A stretch of 64,000 bases of DNA from JACVRW01 sp963813495. GTDB lineage: Bacteria; Actinomycetota; Thermoleophilia; Solirubrobacterales; Thermoleophilaceae. The stretch is taken from positions 205,922 to 269,921 of the forward strand of contig CAWEZC010000007.1 of NCBI GenBank assembly GCA_963813495.1, in the 5' to 3' direction. Below, in pieces: positions 48,956 through 57,304 of the stretch (within the stretch, counting starts at the first letter, position 1; each line of letters opens with the position of its first letter). A model generated the notes under the pieces. That model was given only the letters and a program-made list of their open reading frames with translations, ran no database searches and was not told the origin of the DNA. The position numbers were made by a program, and so were the translations under genes.

Positions 48956-49665
48956 GGCTCTGCTCGCTCTATCCCGATCTCATGAACATCTATGCCGACC
49001 GGGGCAACATCGCCGTGCTGCGGGCGCGCTGCGAGTGGCGCGGCCTGGGCTTCGAGCACGCCGCGGCCGGCGTGGGCGAGCGGCCCGATCCCGCGGCTCA
49101 CGACCTCTTCTACATCGGCGGCGGCCAGGATCGCGACCAGATCGCGATCGCCCCGGACATGGCCGCCACCAAGCGCGAGGCGCTCCACACCGCAGTCGAG
49201 CGCGGCGCCGTGGTGCTCGGCGTATGCGGTGGCTACCAGCTGCTCGGCCACTCCTATGAGCTGGACGGCCGCGAGCTGCCCGGGGTCGGTCTGGTGGATC
49301 TGCGCACCGTGCGCGAGCCGGGGCCGCGGCTGATCGGCAACTGCGCGATCGAGGCCGACCTCGGCAGCGGGCCACGCGTGATCGCAGGTTTCGAGAACCA
49401 TGGCGGGCGCACCTACCTGGGTGCGCAGGAGACACCTCTGGGCCGGGTGCTCAACGGCCACGGCAACAACGGCCGGGACGGCTTCGAGGGCGCGCATTCG
49501 GGCACGGTGATCGGCACCTATCTCCACGGCCCGCTGCTGCCCAAGAACGTCTGGCTGGCGGACCGCCTGATCGAGCTCGCGCTCGGGATCGAGCTCGAGC
49601 CGCTGCCCGGGGACGAGGTCGAGGCCGCCGCCCACGCGTCGGCGCGCCGGGCGGCGGGCGTCTGA
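48943..49665 (+). CDS. gatD: lipid II isoglutaminyl synthase, glutaminase subunit GatD
   Basis: GatD supplies ammonia from glutamine to MurT. The 240-residue protein has the N-terminal LRLCSLYPDLMNIYADRGNI that is typical of GatD, the nucleophile elbow GVCGGYQLLGHSYEL near residue 92 with catalytic Cys, FENHGGRTYLG near 148, and the HGPLLPKN segment with the catalytic His near 194. The ATG at 48943 begins inside the methyltransferase gene. Confidence 0.93.
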   Translation: MPALRLCSLYPDLMNIYADRGNIAVLRARCEWRGLGFEHAAAGVGERPDPAAHDLFYIGGGQDRDQIAIAPDMAATKREALHTAVERGAVVLGVCGGYQLLGHSYELDGRELPGVGLVDLRTVREPGPRLIGNCAIEADLGSGPRVIAGFENHGGRTYLGAQETPLGRVLNGHGNNGRDGFEGAHSGTVIGTYLHGPLLPKNVWLADRLIELALGIELEPLPGDEVEAAAHASARRAAGV

Positions 49666-49670
49666 GGCCT

Positions 49671-51407
49671 TCAGGCCTTCGTCGCTCCCACCACGCGCAG
49701 GACCTCGGGCACGGATGTGACGCCCGCTCTCACCTTCTCGAGGCCGTCCTCGCGCAGAGTGCGCATGCCCTCGAGCCGGGCGGTCTGGCGCAGGTCGTCG
49801 GCCGAAGCCCGTTGGAGGATCATGCGCCCCAGCGCTTCTGAGACCACCATCACCTCGTAGAGGCCGGTGCGGCCGCGAAAGCCCGTCTGGCCGCAGTGCA
49901 CGCAGCCGCCGGCTTCGAACGCGCTGAAGCCCTGCGCCACCTCAAAGCCGTTCTCTGCCAGGACGTCGCGGGAGAGCTCGACCTCCTGCTTGCAGTCGCA
50001 CAGCCGGCGCACGAGGCGCTGGGCCACCACGCACTCGATGCCCGACGCCACCAGGAAGGGCTCGATTCCCATGTCGATCAGGCGGGCGGCGGCGAGCGGA
50101 GCGTCGTTGGTGTGCAGCGTGGTGAGCACGAGGTGCCCGGTGAGCGCCGAGTCGATCGCGATCTGGGCGGTGTCGGTGTCGCGTACCTCCCCGACCATGA
50201 TCACGTCGGGGTCGGAACGCACGAGCGAGCGGAGCCCGGAGGCGAAGCTCAGGCCGCTCTTCTCGTTGACCTGGATCTGCTTGACCCCGTCGAGCTCGTA
50301 CTCCACCGGATCCTCGACCGTTATGAGGGCGCGGTCGGGCGTGTTGACCTCGGTCATCGCCGCGTACAGCGTGGTGGTCTTGCCCGATCCCGTGGGGCCG
50401 GTCACGAGGATGGCGCCGTGCGTTCCCCGGATGGCGCGCCGGACGCGCTCGCGGTCGGCCTCGCCCATGCCCAGGCGGTCGAGGTCCATCACCACCTGGC
50501 TCTTGTCGAGGATGCGCATGATCACGGATTCGCCCCGCACCACCGGGAGCGTGGCCACGCGCAGGTCCACGTACCTGCCCTCGACCGACAGCCCGATACG
50601 CCCGTCCTGGGGCAGGCGCTTCTCGGCGATGTCGAGCTCGGCCATGATCTTGATGCGCGAAACCAGCCCCGAGACGAGATGGCGCGGGACGCTGGTGGCG
50701 TCGAAGACCACGCCGTCGACGCGGAAGCGCACGCGCATGTCCGTGGCGCGCGGCTCGAAGTGGATATCCGACGCTCCCCGCCGCACGGCGTCGGCGATGA
50801 TGGCGTGAACAAGCTTGACCACCGGCGCCTCGTCAGCCGACTCACGCAGCTCGATCACCTGAGCGGCCTCCTCGTCCGACTCGTCCCGGATCTGCTCGAC
50901 GGCCTCGCCCAGCATGGAGACGGTGGAGATCAGGGCCTGGATGTCCTCGGGTGAGGACACGGCGCGGCGAACCTCGTAGCCCGTGGCCATCGTGATGTCG
51001 TCAAGGGCCAGCAGGTTGGCCGGATCGGCGGTGGCCACCAGCAGCGTGCCCTCGCCGAGGAACGCGATCGGAATGGTCTGGTAGCGGCTGGCCTTCGCGG
51101 TATCGATCAAGGCGGCGGCGCCCTGGTCGACGTCGAACACGTTCAGGTCCACGTAGTCGAGGCCGTTGCGCTCCGCGAGCGCCTGGGCCAGCTGCGCGGA
51201 GTCGACGACGCCGGCGTCGATCAGGGACTGACCGAGCGCGAGGCCCTGGCGGCGGCCCGCCTCGACCACGCGCTCGACCAGGCCACGCTCCGCGAAGCCG
51301 AGCTGCACGATCACATCGCCGATGCGGCGCTTGGCCCCCGTCCGCTTGGCGGGAGGAATCAATCCGGGCACGGGAAAGGGCCCTGCCGAGGCAGCCTGGG
51401 CTTCCAT
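49671..51407 (-). CDS. type IV pilus/type II secretion assembly ATPase (PilB/GspE) with MshEN domain
   Basis: The 578-residue protein has an N-terminal MshEN domain (about 25-165) containing RIGDVIVQLGF and LGQSLIDAGVVDSAQLAQAL, the two repeats that bind c-di-GMP in MshE-type ATPases. The ATPase core follows, with Walker A GPTGSGKTTTLYAAM near residue 336, an Asp box (VEDPVEYELDGVKQIQVNEK), Walker B MVGEVRDTDTAQIAIDSALT and a His box. A Cys-rich zinc motif (CDC, then CVHC) comes near 460-500. The ATPase should drive pilus extension or secretion. No other pilus gene is present, except the MshEN protein at 59938-62892. Confidence 0.93.
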   Translation of the reverse strand: MEAQAASAGPFPVPGLIPPAKRTGAKRRIGDVIVQLGFAERGLVERVVEAGRRQGLALGQSLIDAGVVDSAQLAQALAERNGLDYVDLNVFDVDQGAAALIDTAKASRYQTIPIAFLGEGTLLVATADPANLLALDDITMATGYEVRRAVSSPEDIQALISTVSMLGEAVEQIRDESDEEAAQVIELRESADEAPVVKLVHAIIADAVRRGASDIHFEPRATDMRVRFRVDGVVFDATSVPRHLVSGLVSRIKIMAELDIAEKRLPQDGRIGLSVEGRYVDLRVATLPVVRGESVIMRILDKSQVVMDLDRLGMGEADRERVRRAIRGTHGAILVTGPTGSGKTTTLYAAMTEVNTPDRALITVEDPVEYELDGVKQIQVNEKSGLSFASGLRSLVRSDPDVIMVGEVRDTDTAQIAIDSALTGHLVLTTLHTNDAPLAAARLIDMGIEPFLVASGIECVVAQRLVRRLCDCKQEVELSRDVLAENGFEVAQGFSAFEAGGCVHCGQTGFRGRTGLYEVMVVSEALGRMILQRASADDLRQTARLEGMRTLREDGLEKVRAGVTSVPEVLRVVGATKA

Positions 51408-51461
51408 ACCCGTTGCTATCGGCAGAACGGAGAGCTTGTTGAAGCGGCCGGGCGGCCGGAC

Positions 51462-51893
51462 TCAGCGCCCGGTCGAGCCAAACCCGCCGACTCCCCGTGG
51501 GGTGTCGTCGAGCTGCTCGACCTCGTCGAGACGCACCCCGTGGACGGCCACGATGAGCAGCTGGGCGATACGGTCGCCCGGGGAGATCTCGAAGGCTTCC
51601 CGGCTGTCGGTGTTGAGCAGCAGCACGCGCAGCTCGCCCCGGTAGCCGGGATCGATCAGGCCGGGCGCGTTGACCACCGAGATGCCATGCCGGGCGGCGA
51701 GGCCCGAGCGTGGCAGCACGAGGCCGGCGTGAGCCGGCGGGATGGCCACCGCGATTCCGGTTCCCACCTGGGCGCGCTCGCCCGGCGCGAGCATCAGCGC
51801 CTCGACGGAGTGGAGGTCGAAGGCGGCGTCGTCGTGGTGGGCCCGGGCCGGCGCCAGGGCGTCCTGGGAGACCCGCTGGTAGCGCAGCCTCAA
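51462..51893 (-). CDS. dut: deoxyuridine 5'-triphosphate nucleotidohydrolase
   Basis: Dut hydrolyses dUTP to dUMP and keeps uracil out of DNA. The 143-residue protein has the five motifs: DDAAFDLHSVE (variant of AGxDL), PRSGLAARHGI, GLIDPGYRGELRVLLLN, RIAQLLIVAV and the C-terminal RGVGGFGSTGR. Motif 1 reads AAFDL rather than AGxDL. The TTG start overlaps the hflX stop (TTGA), so it is coupled to hflX. Confidence 0.94.
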   Translation of the reverse strand: MRLRYQRVSQDALAPARAHHDDAAFDLHSVEALMLAPGERAQVGTGIAVAIPPAHAGLVLPRSGLAARHGISVVNAPGLIDPGYRGELRVLLLNTDSREAFEISPGDRIAQLLIVAVHGVRLDEVEQLDDTPRGVGGFGSTGR

Positions 51894-53299
51894 GCGGGCG
51901 GTCCGCCGTTGAACGAATCGTGCGCAGCCGGCCGAGCCGGCCGCTTCGCCTGAGCGGAATCGTGCGCAGCCGGCCGAGCCGGCTGCTTCGCGGAAGGAGA
52001 AGCGAAGCGCTCGAAGCGCGCCGCTGCGTTCACCGGCACCCGGGCGCGGATGCGCACGCCTTCGGCGGTGTCCTCACGCTCGAGCCCACCGGCCAGGTCA
52101 TGGAGCTCCGAGAGGCTGCCGCCCTCCTCGTAGGGCACGAGCAGCTCCATCGGCGTGAGCGACGCCAGGAAGCGGGCCTCGATGGCCTCGCCGAGCTCCT
52201 CGAGGCCCTCCCCCGTCTCGGCCGAGATCTGCACGGCCTGCGGGAAGCGGAAGGAGAGGGCGTGGCGCCGCTGCTCGTCGATGGCGTCGATCTTGTTGAG
52301 GGCGAGCAGGCGCGGTCGCTCGCTCGCGCCGGTCTCGACCAGCACGTCGTCCACCGCCGCAATCATCTCGTGCAGCTCGTCCTCGGGTACCGAGGCGTCG
52401 GCCACGTGGACGATCAGGTCGGCCCCCAGCGCCTCCTCGAGCGTCGCCGAGAACGCATCCACGAGCGCGTGGGGCAGCTTGCGGATGAAGCCGACGGTGT
52501 CGGTGACCAGGTAGCTGCGCCCTGAGATCTCGAGCGAGCGGGTGGTGGGGTCGAGCGTATGGAAGAGGCGGTCGCGCACGCTGACCTCGGCGCCCGTCAG
52601 GGCGTTGAGCAGCGTGGACTTGCCCGCGTTGGTGTAGCCCGCCAGCGCCACCGTGGGCAGCCCGGCGCGCTCGCGCTCGCGGCGCATGGTCGAGCGGGTC
52701 GACTTGGTCTGGGTGAGCCGGCGCCGCAGGGCCGCGATGCGGTCGCGCGCCAGCCGCCGGTCGGTCTCGATCTGGGTCTCGCCCGGTCCGCGCGTGCCGA
52801 TTCCGCCGTCCATGCGCCCGGCGCCGAGGCGCTCGAGGTGCGTCCACAGCCCGCGCATGCGGGCGAGGTTGTACTCGAGCTGGGCCAGCTCCACCTGGAG
52901 CTTGCCCTCGGCCGAGTGGGCATGGTCGGCGAAGATGTCGAGGATGATCGCCGTGCGATCGATGACCGGCACGCCGAGCGCCTCCTCGATGTTGCGCTCT
53001 TGGCGCGGCAGCAGCTCGTCGTCGCAGGCCACGAGGTTGGCATCGCTGTCCTTGATCGCCTGCTTGAGCTCCTCGAGCTTGCCGCGACCGAAGTAGCGGT
53101 CGGGATCGGGTTGCTCGCGGCGCTGCACCAGCTCGCCCGCCACGGCCACACCGGCCGTGCGCAGCAGCTCGCGTAGCTCAGCGAGATCGGGCTCGCCCGG
53201 CGTCACGCCGATGCACACGGCACGCTGGCGCGCACGCGGATTGCGGATTCCGTCGCCTTTGTGGGTCTCTGAGTTACGTCCGTTGCGGCTTCGTTGCAC
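51890..53299 (-). CDS. hflX: GTPase HflX
   Basis: HflX is a ribosome-associated GTPase that rescues or splits stalled ribosomes. The protein has 469 residues. The N-terminal domain has PDPDRYFGRGKLEELKQAI and CDDELLPRQERNIEEALGVP, with the linker GRMDGGIGTRGPGETQIETD. The G domain has G1 VALAGYTNAGKSTLLNALTG, G3 DTVGFIRKLP and G4 ALNKIDAI. The last 30 residues contain a duplicated PARPAAHDS motif. I chose GTG at 53299 because TAAACT (53312 down to 53307) ends 7 nt before it; longer readings are antisense to a neighbour. Confidence 0.94.
   Translation of the reverse strand: MQRSRNGRNSETHKGDGIRNPRARQRAVCIGVTPGEPDLAELRELLRTAGVAVAGELVQRREQPDPDRYFGRGKLEELKQAIKDSDANLVACDDELLPRQERNIEEALGVPVIDRTAIILDIFADHAHSAEGKLQVELAQLEYNLARMRGLWTHLERLGAGRMDGGIGTRGPGETQIETDRRLARDRIAALRRRLTQTKSTRSTMRRERERAGLPTVALAGYTNAGKSTLLNALTGAEVSVRDRLFHTLDPTTRSLEISGRSYLVTDTVGFIRKLPHALVDAFSATLEEALGADLIVHVADASVPEDELHEMIAAVDDVLVETGASERPRLLALNKIDAIDEQRRHALSFRFPQAVQISAETGEGLEELGEAIEARFLASLTPMELLVPYEEGGSLSELHDLAGGLEREDTAEGVRIRARVPVNAAARFERFASPSAKQPARPAAHDSAQAKRPARPAAHDSFNGGPPA
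51915..51991. repeat. tandem duplication in the 3' end of hflX
   Basis: A 35-bp unit at 51915-51949 recurs at 51957-51991 with one mismatch, a period of 42 bp (14 codons). It keeps the frame and encodes KQPARPAAHDS and KRPARPAAHDS. The units contain GCCGGC-type self-complementary sequence that could fold in mRNA. Confidence 0.85.
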
Positions 53300-53337
53300 A
53301 TCACCAAGTTTAGGCCCGTCGCGGGAGAAGACAGGCG

Positions 53338-54054
53338 CTACTCGGTGACCGGCGGCAGCTGGAGGCGCTCCACCGGCGGAATCACGCCCTGCGTGGCGAA
53401 CTCGGCCGGGATCGAGCTCCCCGGGAGCACCACGACGCTCTCGGCCGGGTCTCCGAGCCAGGAGGCATGCCCCACGGCGTAGCGGTGCGCGGCCAGCGCG
53501 CACGCGGCGGCATCGAGCTCCTCGCTGCGCCGGTGCCACAGATCGCCGCCCTCGTCGATCACGTGATCGCCGCTCAGCTCCTCGATCCGCAGCTGCATGC
53601 CGAAGGGATGCCGCTTGGCCGGCAGGCGCCGCCCCTGGAGCGCATAGAACACGCCCTCGGGATGCGTCTCGAAGAGCGGGAAGTCGCTGTAGGCACCCTC
53701 ACCGACTGCGCCCTCGTGACCGTTGGCGGCTTCGGCCGGGGCGAACGGCGTCAGGCCGCCCAGCAACGCGCCCAGCTGCAAGGACTCGGCGTCCGGCGAC
53801 TGGGGACTCACTCCGCGGCGTGCCAGCAGCGCGTCGCAGTCTCGCCCCGAGCGCCCCTCGAGTGGCGCACCAAGCGGGGCGCCCACGGCCACCACCACGT
53901 CGCCGAGCGAGCTAAGCTCGGCGGCCACCTGGGCTGCGGAACCGGGCTCGAAGAAGATGGCGCTCAGCCGGATCGGCGGCTCCGGCGCGCGTACCTCCTC
54001 CAGCATCGCCAGCTGGAGGCGACCCTGCATGGGAACCACACCGCAGTAGTGCAT
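53338..54054 (-). CDS. DUF429 family protein (RNase H-like fold)
   Basis: The 238-residue protein fits the DUF429 family, thought to have an RNase H-like nuclease fold: VVAVGAPLGAPLEGRSGRDC near residue 54 (usually DxP...R.CD), then PLFETHPEGVFYALQG (the ETYP-like block), AKRHPFGMQLR and DAAACALAAHRYAVGHASW near residue 194. Enzymatic activity is unproven for the family. The ATG overlaps the stop of the aminotransferase gene (TGATG), so the two are coupled, while hflX downstream has its own promoter. Confidence 0.78.
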   Translation of the reverse strand: MHYCGVVPMQGRLQLAMLEEVRAPEPPIRLSAIFFEPGSAAQVAAELSSLGDVVVAVGAPLGAPLEGRSGRDCDALLARRGVSPQSPDAESLQLGALLGGLTPFAPAEAANGHEGAVGEGAYSDFPLFETHPEGVFYALQGRRLPAKRHPFGMQLRIEELSGDHVIDEGGDLWHRRSEELDAAACALAAHRYAVGHASWLGDPAESVVVLPGSSIPAEFATQGVIPPVERLQLPPVTE

Positions 54055-55211
54055 CAGCCGCCGAGGCTACCTCGGAGCCGCTCGACCGCCTCGCCCAGCC
54101 GCTCGTCGGCGATCGTGAGCGAGATCCTGAAGAAGCCCTCGCCGTTGGGCCCGTAGGCGCCCCCGGGCGAGACCACCACCCCGGACTCCTCGAGCACCAG
54201 CTCGCAGAACGAGGCCGAAGTGTGGCCGGCGGGCACCGGTGCCCACACGTAGATCGTCCCCTTGGGCGGGGTCACGTCGACTCCGATCTCGCGCAGCGCG
54301 CCGCAGACCAGGTCGCGCCGGCGCTCATAGGTGGCCTTCATGTCGGCCGGAGGCCCCTCGTCGAGAGCCCGCACCGCCGCCAGCTGGACGGCCTCGAACA
54401 TCCCCGAGTCGATATTCGTCTTGAGCTTCCAGTACGTGTTGACCGCATCGGCGTTGCCGACGATCGCCCCGGTGCGCCAGCCCGTCATGTTCCAGCCTTT
54501 GGAGAGCGAGAAGATCTCCACGCCGACGTCGCGGGCGCCGGGGGTCTCGAGGAAGCTCGGCGCCACGTAGCCGTCGAAGGTCGTCTCTGTGTAAGAGGCG
54601 TCGTGCACGATCAGCACGTCGTGCTCGCGTCCGAACTCCACCGCACGCTCGAACAGGCCGTTGGGCAGCACGGCGCCGGTCGGGTTGTTCGGGTAATTGA
54701 GGTACATCAGCCGGGCGCGCTCGGCGGCGTAGGCGTCGACGGCGTCGAGGTCGGGCGCGAAGCCGCGCTCGGGCAGTAGCGGCATCAGCTCCGCCTCCGC
54801 TCCGGCCAGCAGCGGTCCTCCGGTGTAGACGGGATAGCCGGGGTCGGCGGCCAGCGCCACCGTGCCGGGGTCGAGGAAGGCGAGGCTCATGTTGAACACG
54901 CCCTCCTTGGCACCGAGCACGGGCACGATCTCGGTGGCCGGGTCGAGCGTCACCCCGAAGCGGCGGTCATAGAAGCGCGCGAAGGCTTCGCGCAGCTCCG
55001 GCCGGCCGCGGTTCGACGGATAGCGATGGGTGCCCGGATCGTGGGCGGCGGCGGCCAGCGCCTCGACCACCGGCGCCGGCGTCGGGGCGTCGGGATCGCC
55101 GATGCCCAGGCTGATCACGTCCACCCCGGATGCCGTCTTCTCGGCGATCTTGCGCTCCAGCTCTGCGAACAGGTACGGCGGAAGGCGGTCCAGGCGGCTA
55201 CTCGATTGCAT
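54054..55211 (-). CDS. dapL: LL-diaminopimelate aminotransferase-like class I aminotransferase
   Basis: The 385-residue PLP enzyme has DVISLGIGDPDAPTPAPVVE at the N-terminus, YLNYPNNPTGAVLPNG near residue 165, HDASYTETTFDGY near 201, and the PLP-lysine motif FSLSKGWNMTGWRTGA near 235. The NNPTG and SLSKG..MTGWR motifs fit the DapL branch, which makes LL-DAP directly from tetrahydrodipicolinate, and the next gene is dapF, the following step. Aspartate aminotransferase activity is the main alternative. The ATG lies within the end of dapF (14-nt overlap). Confidence 0.86.
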   Translation of the reverse strand: MQSSSRLDRLPPYLFAELERKIAEKTASGVDVISLGIGDPDAPTPAPVVEALAAAAHDPGTHRYPSNRGRPELREAFARFYDRRFGVTLDPATEIVPVLGAKEGVFNMSLAFLDPGTVALAADPGYPVYTGGPLLAGAEAELMPLLPERGFAPDLDAVDAYAAERARLMYLNYPNNPTGAVLPNGLFERAVEFGREHDVLIVHDASYTETTFDGYVAPSFLETPGARDVGVEIFSLSKGWNMTGWRTGAIVGNADAVNTYWKLKTNIDSGMFEAVQLAAVRALDEGPPADMKATYERRRDLVCGALREIGVDVTPPKGTIYVWAPVPAGHTSASFCELVLEESGVVVSPGGAYGPNGEGFFRISLTIADERLGEAVERLRGSLGG

Positions 55212-56043
55212 GCAACTCCATCGTCAGTTCTTGGCTCAACACAGCTTCGTACACCGGCCGCGCCCAGCCGGTGAGCTCGACGTGCAGATCCTCCCCCACC
55301 GCGACCTCGAGCTCACCGCCGTCGAGGCTGACCGTCACCGGACTGTGGAGTCCGCGCAGCACGGCCGCGACCGCAGCACCCGTGGCGCCGGTGCCCGAGG
55401 ACATCGTCTCCCCCACCCCGCGCTCGAAGATGCGCGCGCGGATCCGGTCGTCGGTGGTGCGGCGCCAGAAGGAGACGTTGGTGCGGTTGGGGAAGAGCTC
55501 GTGGCGCTCGATCTCGGGGCCGTAGCGCGCGAGGTCGAGCTCGTCCAGGCCGTCGTTCAGCTCGATCGCGCACTGAGGGTTGCCCACCTGAACGAACTGG
55601 AAGGCGAACTCGCGCCCCGCGGAGCTCAGCGTCCCGGCGCCGTCCTCCACGCCCTCCGGGTAGTCGCCCTCCGCGCGCAGGCGCACGCGGCCCATGTCGA
55701 GCGTGCACAGCTCGCCGTCGATGCGAGGGCGGATCTCGCCCGCCGCCGTGCGGATCGAGAAGGAGTCGTGCTCGGTCCAGCCCTTGCGCCGCAGGTACAT
55801 CACGGCCTGGCGCACGCCGTTGCCCGACAGCTCGGCCTCGGACCCGTCCGGGTTGTAGATACGCACCTCGGCCACGAAGCCTCGCTCCTCGGTCGCGCGG
55901 ATGAGCACGATGCCGTCCGAGCCGATCCCGGTATGCGGCGCGCACAGGCGCCGGATCCGTTCCGGGGTCAAAGCGAAGGGCAGCTCGCGCTCTTCGATGA
56001 TCGCGTAGTCGTTACCGAGAGCCTGCCACTTCTCGAAGTGCAC
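55198..56043 (-). CDS. dapF: diaminopimelate epimerase-like protein with Ser in place of both catalytic Cys
   Basis: DapF converts LL-DAP to meso-DAP by a two-base mechanism using two Cys. The 281-residue protein has normal length and overall DapF sequence: MHFEKWQALGNDYAI, CAPHTGIGSDGIVLI, YNPDGSEAELSGNGVRQ, VQVGNPQCAI and ERGVGETMSSGTGATGAA. The residue at position 73, normally Cys, is Ser in LSGNG, and the second, normally in ACGTG, is Ser216 in SSGTG. Other conserved parts (Asn and Glu for the substrate) are kept. The GTG at 56043 lies 8 nt after TAGAGT (56057 down to 56052), which includes the miaA stop codon. Confidence 0.9.
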   Translation of the reverse strand: MHFEKWQALGNDYAIIEERELPFALTPERIRRLCAPHTGIGSDGIVLIRATEERGFVAEVRIYNPDGSEAELSGNGVRQAVMYLRRKGWTEHDSFSIRTAAGEIRPRIDGELCTLDMGRVRLRAEGDYPEGVEDGAGTLSSAGREFAFQFVQVGNPQCAIELNDGLDELDLARYGPEIERHELFPNRTNVSFWRRTTDDRIRARIFERGVGETMSSGTGATGAAVAAVLRGLHSPVTVSLDGGELEVAVGEDLHVELTGWARPVYEAVLSQELTMELHAIE

Positions 56044-56054
56044 GGCGGGCCACT

Positions 56055-56966
56055 CTAGCCGCGCGCGGACAGCAGCCGGCCGGCCAGCTCACCGGGGTCG
56101 GCCTCGCCTGCGTCGAGGAGGCGCACGTCGCGCAGGCGGCGCATCCAGGTGAGCTGGCGCCTGGCGTAACGGCGCGTGCGGCGTTTCATGGAGTCGACGT
56201 CTCCGCGCAGCAGCTCTTCGAACCCGAGCGCCTTGCGCGCAGTGGCCGAGGCGCCGGCGGCGTCCGCCCGGCGCACCTCGTCCGCGGCGCCGGCGGCCAG
56301 CATGGCCTCTACGCGGACGTCTATCCGCGCGTTGAGGGCGGCGCGCTGCATCACCAGGCCGGCCAGCAGCGTGGGGTGGCGAAGCTCGGCGGTCCAGAGG
56401 CGTGACAGCTCGCCCCGCGGAGCGGGCTCCTCCCCCATCTCGATCAGCTCGAACGCGCGGATCACGCGACTGCGGTCGGTGGGAGCGATCGCGGAGGCGG
56501 CCTCGGGCGCACGGGCGGCGAGCTCTGCGTGCAGCGCCTCGGGGCCCCGGGCCTCGACCTCGCAGGCGACGCGCTCGCGCAGCTCGCGCGGCGGCGGCGG
56601 GCGCAGCTCGAGGTCGGTGAGGGCGGCCTGTAGATACAGGCCCGTGCCGCCGACCACGATCGGCGTGCGCCCGTCGTCGAGCGCGCGGTCGATCTCCGCA
56701 TGGGCCAGCTCGGCGAAGCGCCCGGCCGAGAAGCTCTCGGTCACCGGCACGAACGAGACGAGGCGGTGCTCGAGCTGGGCCCGCTGGTCGGCGCTCGCAA
56801 CGCCGGTCAGCGTCTCCAGGCCGGCGTACACCTGCAGGGCGTCGGCTGAGATCGCCAGCGGATCCTCGCCGCGCTCACGCAGGCGCTCGGCGAGCGCGAT
56901 GGCAACAGCCGTCTTGCCGACGCCGGTCGGTCCGAACAGGGCGATGAGCCGGTGCGTCCGCGCCAC
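56055..56966 (-). CDS. miaA: tRNA dimethylallyltransferase
   Basis: MiaA adds an isopentenyl group to A37 of tRNAs that read codons starting with U; MiaB, encoded at the right edge of the window, then methylthiolates it. The 303-residue protein has the P-loop ALFGPTGVGKTAVAIALAER near residue 10, SADALQVYAGLETLTG near 39, VVGGTGLYLQAALTDLEL near 103 and the basic tRNA-binding C-terminus with RRTRRYARRQLTWMRRL. The GTG at 56966 follows TATTAC (56980 down to 56975) by 8 nt. Confidence 0.95.
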   Translation of the reverse strand: MARTHRLIALFGPTGVGKTAVAIALAERLRERGEDPLAISADALQVYAGLETLTGVASADQRAQLEHRLVSFVPVTESFSAGRFAELAHAEIDRALDDGRTPIVVGGTGLYLQAALTDLELRPPPPRELRERVACEVEARGPEALHAELAARAPEAASAIAPTDRSRVIRAFELIEMGEEPAPRGELSRLWTAELRHPTLLAGLVMQRAALNARIDVRVEAMLAAGAADEVRRADAAGASATARKALGFEELLRGDVDSMKRRTRRYARRQLTWMRRLRDVRLLDAGEADPGELAGRLLSARG

Positions 56967-57304
56967 GAACGCTAGTAATACAGAGGCGGTGACGGTCCGT
57001 AGCGCGCCGTGCCAGAAAGTCCTCGTTTGCAGGGAGAACCGCTACCGGTGCGCGATCGCCGCGTTGGCCCAGCCGGACATTCGAGGGTCGTCTGCCGCTT
57101 CGCGGCGCGATTTGAGAAGTCGTTTTTGCGGAGCGTGCTACCCGGCGGTCTCGCCCGCACGCTCTGCCAAAAACCGGCACTAGCTTTGGAGACTTCCGCC
57201 GGATAGGTTGTGCAACCAGGCAGGGTCGCCGGTCCCCTCCAAGTGGGAGTACCGGCCCAACCGCCACCGGCGCGGTGCTCATAGTTCACGAGACTGGAGG
57301 AGAG
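56967..57304. other. intergenic region between miaA and a secreted protein gene
   Basis: These 338 nt hold no credible gene. Near the left end, GCTAGTAATAC (56971-56981) provides the miaA -10 on the other strand. GGTTG-TG-CAACC (57206-57217) is a short inverted repeat overlapping TAGGTT (57204-57209), a possible -10 for the secreted protein. CCGGT and ACCGG (about 57229-57254) could pair in its leader of roughly 90 nt. I could not match the leader to a known riboswitch. Confidence 0.5.

Noticed and set aside
49660..49685. AGGCCT-TC-AGGCCT hairpin between gatD and pilB as a terminator
   Set aside because: Stem of 6 bp with a 2-nt loop is sterically poor and no U tract follows on either strand.
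57229..57254. Hairpin in the leader of the secreted protein as a riboswitch
   Set aside because: Only a 5-bp closing stem plus imperfect inner pairing; no conserved riboswitch core could be matched by eye.
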